From: Epiperipatus broadwayi
Taxonomy: Eukaryota; Onychophora; Udeonychophora; Euonychophora; Peripatidae
Reading direction: 5' to 3'
Length of the DNA stretch: 64,000 nucleotides
Assembly (NCBI GenBank): GCA_028023455.1
Contig: JAQFVV010000063.1
Location: forward strand, 6,000,794 to 6,064,793
The position numbers and the translations under genes were made by a program. Below the pieces are notes generated by a model that worked only from the letters and a program-made list of their open reading frames with translations, ran no database searches and had not been told where the DNA came from. Position 1 is the stretch's first letter. The number at the start of each line of letters is the position of its first letter. This document shows, one piece after another, positions 57,130 through 64,000 of this stretch.

Positions 57130-59040
57130 TGCTTCAATATTAAATATATCCATATCACTACAAGATTTCTTAATAAACTACTTTCCCTCTGAGTCAGTAA
57201 ATCCTAAAACATTGTAGATAAATACTGTATATCTTTTTGTAAAATAATATTCAAACTTCTAAACATTGCATACCTTAAAGACCAAGAGGATTAAAATAAA
57301 ATAAACAAATGGTTGATAATAGTCAACTTAGCATAAGCACACTCAGTTAATTACTTATAATTTATTTAGAGATCAATTATTTATACAGTATATATTTATA
57401 TCTTATACTGATTATAATAACTATATTCACACCTCTTATAATTTACCATTACATGATTATAAGCTCTACAAATGTCATACATATTTAGTTTACCTGAGTT
57501 TTGGTTTGCATTATGAAATACCAATATCTTATACTAAACATAATAAATGAAAGTTACCTTTATCATATATTATTATGATCCTCTAATTGACAAATCTTCT
57601 TGATGTTATAGAATCATAATAAACAAAACCAAGAAAAAAATATTTTTTCTTTATATATATATAAAAAATTAAAAGTATTTATCTCTTAAAACTATTAAGG
57701 CATTAATAATAATTATAAATATTAATATCAACATAAAATTGTATATTACAAATGAAAAAAAATAAAGTTTTCTTCATTCTTTGAAGGAAATAGAAGATTT
57801 TCAAAAACGGAAGTGCTAAATTCCATAACAATCAGTTGACTTGAACAAAGAGATTTTTTTATTTTTTCGCTTCTGGGCTATTTCACAGTTCTTTGCAACA
57901 TGAATAAAAAAACATGAAAGAAAACCAAGAGAAATATTACTTATCAATAACAAATAAAAAGTTTGAGTAATAAAAGTTCATTCTTTTTATGTTATTGATA
58001 AAACAAATACCACCAAGTTAATAAATAAGCATTTATTATTCAATAAGACAACTATCAAATTTAAAATTTTTTTTTTCTTTATAGCATTCAACTATCCATT
58101 GCAAAATTATATAATTTTCAAATGTCCAATTCATTCACATTAAATATATTAATAATTCCAATAGGGTTGATAGCAGACTTATAAACTTTTGAGGTTTTCA
58201 AAATTATTTAAATTTAGCATATTAATAACTTTAATAGTATTCGTTAGTCACATTATATAATTTTAGAGTTCTTCTCCTGAATAGTTCATTTTCATTATAT
58301 TAAAACACCCACAAATTACTACTTAAGCATAGTAGCAGTTAACAAATACATTACCACTAAAAATTAGTCAGCATTATCTGATGAAGACACTCATAAATTT
58401 AAAATAAGTAATATAATCAGTTTTTCTGAATAAAAGACTATTTTTATTACTGCTACTTGTTAAAGTTAATAAAAATGTTCTTTATCATGCAACATATGAA
58501 CATGAATAAATATAAATTTCTTATGTATCCTTTGCTTTGTTTTGTAGGCAAAATTGTTTGATATTTGGCAATGTTCTTTAACCAAAACTATTTTTATCTT
58601 TTGAAATAGATTTTTTGCCTTCAATTATCATAGATTAGGAATCTATGATAATTGAACACAACGATGAAGAAGATTTTGTTTTTCTATTCCATTTTGAAAT
58701 AAGTATCTTAACTTTTTAAAATACATTCCATAGTTTTTTAAGTTGTTGTTACTACTTTTTTAAGACAAAATAACAAAATTTAAAATAAATTTAGATTTAG
58801 ATATCAAAAATACAAGGAATACAGTTTTATTACTCTGAACTTGATTTGCTAACCCTTCATCTTGCTCACATGTATTTATAGAAATAATCTACTAATTCTT
58901 GATTGGCAATTAATTCCAGACACTTGCTAAAATTTTACATACTAATTACTTTTGTCTAATTTTCTAAAATAATTTAATAATAAATATTATTAAATAATAT
59001 ATTTTAAAATTTTATTTTAATACAATATTTAAATATTATA
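57130..59040. other. A+T-rich stretch with one perfect hairpin
   Basis: Apart from the 16-bp hairpin listed separately, no feature was recognised. Confidence 0.5.
58621..58655. repeat. Perfect 16-bp inverted repeat with 3-base loop
   Basis: TCAATTATCATAGATT, loop AGG, then its exact complement. It could be a very small foldback or a chance product of local inversion. There is no U-run or other terminator context. Confidence 0.85.
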
Positions 59041-59084
59041 TACAGAGCTTGCAAAATAAGTTCTTAACAAGCTATGCAGAATAT

Positions 59085-59140
59085 CCCCAAACCCAGACTG
59101 GTTTCTGCTACAGGTATCATCAGTGAGATGTCAGGATATT
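59085..59140 (-). ncRNA. Hammerhead ribozyme, intact core boxes
   Basis: On the minus strand CTGATGA (complement of 59117-59123) is followed by a weak three-position helix II TACCTGTAGCA, GAAA (complement of 59102-59105), CCAG and TC, with predicted cleavage at 59096. Helix I has four inner pairs (CTCA against TGGG with one G-U) and further pairs beyond an internal loop. Helix II is the weak point. Confidence 0.65.
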
Positions 59141-59471
59141 CAAGCATTAGATTAAAATTACCAGGACAAGTCCAGCACTTTATATAATGTATAACTATTA
59201 AGTAGAAAATCTGAAATTTTCAGATATCCATATGTCTTCCAATCCAGCTATCTAACTTAAATATCCATATGGAACTGAACTAAGTTTATATACACCATAT
59301 ATTAATAGCTTTAGCAATATAAAATTGCCAAAGTCTTAGTAGCAAAAAATAAAATTACAAAAAAATCAAGTCAGATGTCACATAACCTAATTTTCTAATC
59401 TAATAAGCTTGCATTTACAAATGTTATATATAGAACTCACAAAAGAAGCTTTTAACAAGCTTTGCAAAATA

Positions 59472-59525
59472 TCCGAAATTCCAGACTAGTTTCTGCTACT
59501 GGAATCATCAGTGAGGTGCCAGGAT
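59472..59525 (-). ncRNA. Hammerhead ribozyme, intact core boxes
   Basis: On the minus strand CTGATGA (complement of 59505-59511), TTCCAGTAGCA as weak helix II, GAAA (complement of 59490-59493), then CTAG and TC with predicted cleavage at 59484. ACTAGT is a perfect palindrome here. Helix I is reduced to about three pairs. Confidence 0.6.
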
Positions 59526-59534
59526 GTAAATAAA

Positions 59535-59950
59535 AGTTTATTAAATTAGGTCATTGATATCTGACTTGAATTTTTGTAATTTTATTTTTTGTTATTAAGG
59601 CTTTGGTGATTTTATATTCCTAAAGTATTAACATATGGTGTATCTGAATTTAGTTCAGTCCCATATGGCTATTTGAGTTAGATAGCTGGATTGGAAGACA
59701 TATGGATGTTTGAAAATTTCAGATTCTTTACTTAATAGTTATGCATTAGATAAAGTGCTGGGCTTTGTCTGGTATTTTTAATCTAATGCTTGAATATCCT
59801 GACACTGCATTGATGACACCAGTAGCAGAAAACAGTCTGGAGTTGGGAATATTCTGCAAAGCTTGATAAGAGTTTATTTTGCAAGCTCTATATATAACAT
59901 ATGAAAATACAAGCTTATTAAATTAGGTCATGTGACAGCTGACGATGTTT
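59535..59950 (+). mobile_element. Hammerhead repeats in tandem, plus orientation (inverted partner)
   Basis: A full unit (about 59537-59880) and a partial second (59881-59950), marked by TTATTAAATTAGGTCAT at about 59541 and 59911. It mirrors the minus-strand tandem to its left around a centre near 59530, giving a large inverted repeat. Confidence 0.75.
59798..59850 (+). ncRNA. Hammerhead ribozyme, core mutated
   Basis: TTGATGA (59810-59816, first C changed to T), CACCAGTAGCA, GAAA (59827-59830), ACAG and TC, then TGGAGTTGGG. It has the same C-to-T core change as the 2.8-kb copy. Confidence 0.55.
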
Positions 59951-60930
59951 TTTGGTAATATTTAAATATATTCTTTAATAAAAAAGCACTTTATTTCAAT
60001 TTAAGTTTGGAAACATAAAATATTATCATTTATGTTACTATAATAATTATTTTAGACACTTTACAAAATTAATATAATGAAATAAAAATGCAACATTTAT
60101 TTAAACAAATAACAAATTTTTACTTTAAAAACAAGGATGTAAAATTTAATTGTTACATAAATGCATGTGCATGTATTATTTATTTCATCATTATTAAATA
60201 ATAATTAAATAGCAATTTTAAATTAGAATGTTAATAATTACAAAGTATTAACTTTACTCATTAAAACTATTGATTTAACACTATATTGTGTAATTTTAAT
60301 TATACACTTATCTGCCAATAAATACTTTATATCTCAACTTTATTACTTAAACTAAATTATATTGCTTTTAAATAACTAACTTAATTATAATATTAAGGAA
60401 ATAGTGTATCTTAACCTATTTTATAAATTAAATAGTAAATTACAACTAACTATTGTATAAAATTTAAAATTTCTAGGAAATTGATTATTATTCACATCTA
60501 TAGAATAATGTAGCAAAATAGAAAGGCCACAATATATATAGTGTACTGCTATTTAAGCATTACAAATTTTATAATAAAATTTTAAGATTAAATGTTTTAA
60601 TAGAGGTCTTGTTTAATTTTGTTGTAAAAACCTGGGGTACATTGCAAGAAGAAAAATGAAGAAAAAAGAAAGCTGTGTAATTAATTATTCTTAGAAGTAT
60701 ACTAAGTTTTTTTTTTAAAAAAAGAAAAATATGAAAACAATTAAAAGAGGGGAGGGAGAGATTTAACTAAGTAAATGTTTAAAATTAAAAAAAGATCTGT
60801 TACATAAAAACTAAAAATCACTCTCTTATCATTTATTTAAGAGTGAGGGATGTTGGTGTGTATTTTAAAAGTACATTAAAATGTGTATATATGTGTGTGT
60901 ATAAAAAGAAGGTGACTTTTTAAAAAAAAT
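59951..60930. other. A+T-rich stretch, nothing recognised
   Basis: No feature recognised. Confidence 0.5.
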
Positions 60931-60934
60931 TGAA

Positions 60935-61397
60935 TGTAAAGTTTGTAAGTTAAAAGTTAAGTTAAAATCAATGATGGCTACAAATAAACAATGGGAATAA
61001 TTAAAAAGTTAGATCTTATCTTAAGTAAATTAATCTAATAAAAAATCTGACTGAATAATGGGAATTTAATTAAGTTAAATGTTAATCAAGCTGAACAATA
61101 AAAGAAACACTTATAAATAGGCCATAAAAACTGGTCATCAACAGAGCAGATCATATTTTAGCAATCTGTGCAAATAAAACATATATTTTTATGAACTCCA
61201 AGAAAAATATGTGTTGCCAATCAGAAAACGTATGCCACTCTATTCCAGTCTCTGACCATCCTTGATATATCTGAAGGCCTCTTATTAGCCGCAATGAATA
61301 TCTAACAACCTGAGCTGTTCAAACATTTGTCTACTGGACTGAAATGTGGCAAGGAACCACATTGTCACAATCCAAATCCCTACTGGTTGGTACAACA
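60935..61397 (+). mobile_element. Candidate solo LTR, 463 bp
   Basis: It starts TGTAAAG, ends GTACAACA, and TGAA flanks it at 60931-60934 and 61398-61401. A TATAAATAGG box at about 61112 and AATAAAA at about 61174 lie in LTR order, and the downstream part is less A+T-rich than the surroundings, as in the 38.4-kb solo LTR. A 4-bp match can arise by chance, so the ends are tentative. Confidence 0.4.
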
Positions 61398-61401
61398 TGA
61401 A

Positions 61402-62489
61402 TCACACAGGAAAAAAAAACAACTGTCTATCCAGAGGAATGTGCATATCTCAAAAAATTTATAGGTAATATTAATTATTTTTTATTCCCATTCCTATGAG
61501 TAATTTATTATTGTAGCCATTGCAATCTTTGAAATATCCAGAGTCAACAGAACTGAACTCTTAACTAGCATAAAATAATTATTTATGTACAGTTGGTGTA
61601 AGCAGCAAATATTCCCAGAACTTACCCAATCATACAAACAAATAGCTTATGGAAACATGTGTGTGTGTGTGATATAATATTTTAATACTTATGTTTATTT
61701 AATGTTCTATGTTTATTATAATGTCTGTACCCTGGATATTATATGTAATTATTAGTTTATTCAAGAAAGGGATGGATGAGTTCTCTAATTTTAAAGTAGT
61801 TAAAATAAATTATTTTTTGGACATTAGTATTAGTCAGTGGATTCTTTTATTAATACCACTAATTAAGGCAGTTTATTATATTACTTTTTAATTGAGCTAG
61901 TTGGGATTTATCAGGTGCTGAATTTAGTGGCTCTTGTAATTAACTGGTGCCTAAAGTTTATTTCAAAACCAATAAAGGAATTCAGCAGCAGGAGAAGTTC
62001 TGTAGCTTGGAAATGGGGCTGTAAATTATACCTTGTATAATTTCGGTCTAGCTATAGGTACCCCTGGGTATTATGCTTCCCTGCCTGAGGGCCTGGTGTG
62101 ATGCACTACTAAATTGCAGCTGGAGTAGATCGAATTTATAATAAATAATTTGTCATATTTTATATATAAAAGAAGCCAACAATGTTTCTCACAATTTTGT
62201 TTTTTTATTAAAGAACAAAAAAAAATTATTCTATAGATATATTTTTTTTATTCTATCCAACTCCCACTGGGCTCAATACAAAATGATAATAAACAAAAGA
62301 TAAAATAATTTCAGATATACTTTGCTATAATGAATAGTTATTTGTATCTGAATTTAATATTAAATAACATAAATAAGACAATCATCATCAAATAAATGCA
62401 AATAGAATGGCAAATTAAATTAGAACAAATATCATTTAAACATGAATGTCAAGCCACAATGATAGCCGCATACACATAAATAAACAATG
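61402..62489. other. Unrecognised sequence with a G+C-richer patch
   Basis: About 61900-62130 is near-balanced in composition (TAGGTACCCCTGGG, CTGCCTGAGGGCCTGG) and may be an unidentified repeat. An AATAAA lies near 61972. No ends were defined. A (GT)n tract lies at about 61660-61672. Confidence 0.35.
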
Positions 62490-62870
62490 AATAGATAGAT
62501 ACACATAATAATCTTCTACTTCATCACTATAAGAACTTGTTGGAGTGTAAACCTGAATTATCTGCATTTGGTATCCGCTATTAAGTTATATAACTAATCT
62601 CGCTACTCTGTCTGATACATCATCAATCTCCACAATCTTGTTCTTCCACTTTTTATTTGTAATGAATACTACTCCACTTGTATTTCCAATATTTGTTCCT
62701 TTATAGTAAGGCACATGTCCACTTTTTAAATCAATTGTCTCTTCACCTTTTCTTCTAATTTCACAAAGTCCAATAAACTCCCATTTAATATAAGACAGTT
62801 CTTCTTTTAATTCTTGCAATCTTCCTTCACTTGAAAGTGATCTGCTGTTGTAATATTGTTTAAATTTTGT
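62490..62870 (-). pseudogene. RTE-type LINE AP-endonuclease N-terminal fragment
   Basis: The minus-strand frame ending at 62586 contains SLSSEGRLQELKEEL, WEFIGLCEIRRKGEETIDL, KSGHVPYYKGTNIGN, FITNKKWKNKIVEI and SDRVARLVI. Beyond a stop codon it continues MQIIQVYTPTSSYSDEVEDYY to about 62500. These are the N-terminal EN blocks of RTE/BovB elements (catalytic Glu of CEIRRKGE present). It covers the region that is poorly preserved in the 11.5-kb copy (shared YYKGTN). Both the 5' methionine region and all later domains are absent, so this is an internal fragment. Confidence 0.85.
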
Positions 62871-64000
62871 TTGTATATATATATCATAAGTGGTATTAAA
62901 TAAAACACATTTATAACATACATGCATTTTATTAAAATATTTTAATCAAGTTTAAATTTCCTTCAAAATTGAAGTTAAGCTATTTTAATATATATAAATA
63001 GAAAATTCATCTAAACATGATACATATACATGAATACATATTTTATTACATAAAAATAAATTCAATTATCATTTTAATTTGCCTTTAAACTGTAAAGTAA
63101 TCTATATTAATAATGTATAAATAGTTCATAGAGCTATATAGCTCATATATACATATTCCTACATGTGACTTTTTAACATAAAAAAAAAAAATCAAGTATT
63201 GTTTTTAATTTGTTTTTAAACTACAAAAGAAAATATTTTAACAATTTAATTACATATGTGCTTGTTTATAGACAATGTACGAACATATTTACTATATAAA
63301 AATTTCAGATTTTTATTTACAATCTAATATAAAAAAGCTTTAAGGTGGAAAAATACTTAAATAACTTTTTATATTTGTCTAAATATAAACAAATCTAAAT
63401 GTTATAAATAAGGTAATAAAACTTAAGAAACTTTAACATGCTTAGCTTTTTAAAAAAAAAAAAGTTATTTTTTCCTCTTTCCACTTCAAATTATTCAATC
63501 ACCTTGTGATCAACCTGGAATTAGCTGCTATTAATTTATTAAAAGATATTTATCTGTTCATTTAGAAATTGTCAATAAAAATAGATTTCTCTTTTTTATT
63601 AGTGCTGAAATAAATATTTTACATACTTTTTCTCAAAAAAAAAAGTATATTGTAGTTTTTTTTTATCATTGTAGATTCCTTTGGTCAATAATTATATATA
63701 TAAATCGAAACAATGAAGAATTTGCTGGAATGTTTTAATGTTGCTAGTGATATGTATATATATATGTAAAATAAATAAAAATATCCTTTAATTAAAAATA
63801 ATATTGTAATTATAATTGAAATAATATTTTTAAACGGTTTATAAACAATTCAAACAATCTTTAAATCCACAGAAGTACTTTCGGTTACCTGCCTCAACTG
63901 CTATATATATATATATATGCATAATAAACTAGATATTTAGATAACATATAACTAAATCATAGTTTTTATTAATGAAAGTGCTTTTATCTGATTTCATGCA
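62871..64000. other. A+T-rich stretch, nothing recognised
   Basis: No coding similarity or repeat boundary. Short AT tracts lie near 63755 and 63903. Confidence 0.5.

Larger units (their letters stand above)
59041..59525 (-). mobile_element. Hammerhead repeats in direct tandem (388-bp period), minus orientation
   Basis: One full unit (59041-59432) and the start of a second (59433-59525) repeat TTTCTGCTAC...ATCATCAGTGAG at 388-bp spacing. They are non-coding. Both carry hammerheads with all core boxes intact, so a minus-strand transcript would be predicted to release a 388-nt RNA (59483 down to 59096). The family is shared with 15183-15557 and with the plus-strand units just to the right. Confidence 0.75.

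Overview
This window looks like intergenic DNA from a large, very A+T-rich invertebrate (metazoan) genome. I estimate by eye that about three quarters of the bases are A/T. I found no host gene, exon series, rRNA operon, CRISPR array or prokaryotic operon. The recognisable content is transposable-element debris, (AT)n microsatellites and tandem repeats. The mix of Penelope-like elements (PLEs), RTE-type LINEs, a Jockey/CR1-type LINE, hAT, LTR elements and hammerhead-ribozyme repeats rules out bacteria and most fungi. It fits arthropods, cnidarians, molluscs and similar animals, and I cannot name the phylum.

Layout. 0.4-1.6 kb: decayed PLE 3' part (-) with a tRNA-like segment. 2.0-2.9 kb: direct dimer of a 421-bp repeat carrying hammerhead motifs. 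3.0-4.2 kb: PLE endonuclease end bracketed by inverted repeats. 9.0-9.6 and 11.5-14.4 kb: RTE elements (+). 15.2-15.6 and 17.2-18.5 kb: more hammerhead repeats. 20-21.3 kb: two foldback elements. 22-22.9 kb: Jockey/CR1-type RT. 22.9-25.6 kb: tandem repeats and a TIR element. 27.3-27.8 kb: RTE 3' end (-). 32.3-33.5 kb: PLE 3' ends as a palindrome. 34.0-34.7 kb: RTE (+). 34.9-35.2 kb: foldback. 35.8-36.4 kb: hAT-type element with an 8-bp target duplication. 38.4-39.0 kb: solo LTR with a 5-bp duplication. 41.4-41.7 kb: foldback with an 18-bp flanking repeat. 45.2-45.4 kb: short RTE 3' insertion with an 11-bp duplication. 46.8-49.7 kb: hammerhead-repeat copy, then two PLEs head to head. 52.0-57.0 kb: non-coding LTR retrotransposon with about 2.17-kb LTRs and only 0.7 kb between them. 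59.0-60.0 kb: inverted pair of tandem hammerhead repeats. 60.9-61.4 kb: candidate solo LTR. 62.5-62.9 kb: RTE endonuclease (-). The rest is A+T-rich sequence in which I see nothing specific.

The most interesting system is a set of short non-coding tandem repeats (units about 388, 421 and 449 bp), each unit with one type I hammerhead-like ribozyme, sitting among PLEs. This is the expected architecture of PLE terminal repeats or of PLE-mobilised metazoan retrozymes, which are transcribed, self-cleave to unit length and circularise. Several unrelated families here share one trait. Helix III is replaced by a short self-complementary sequence (ACCGGT, ACTAGT, AGTACT, ACGT), which suggests cleavage as a dimeric double hammerhead. 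No autonomous element in the window appears intact. Every PLE, RTE and Jockey-type reading frame has stops or frameshifts.
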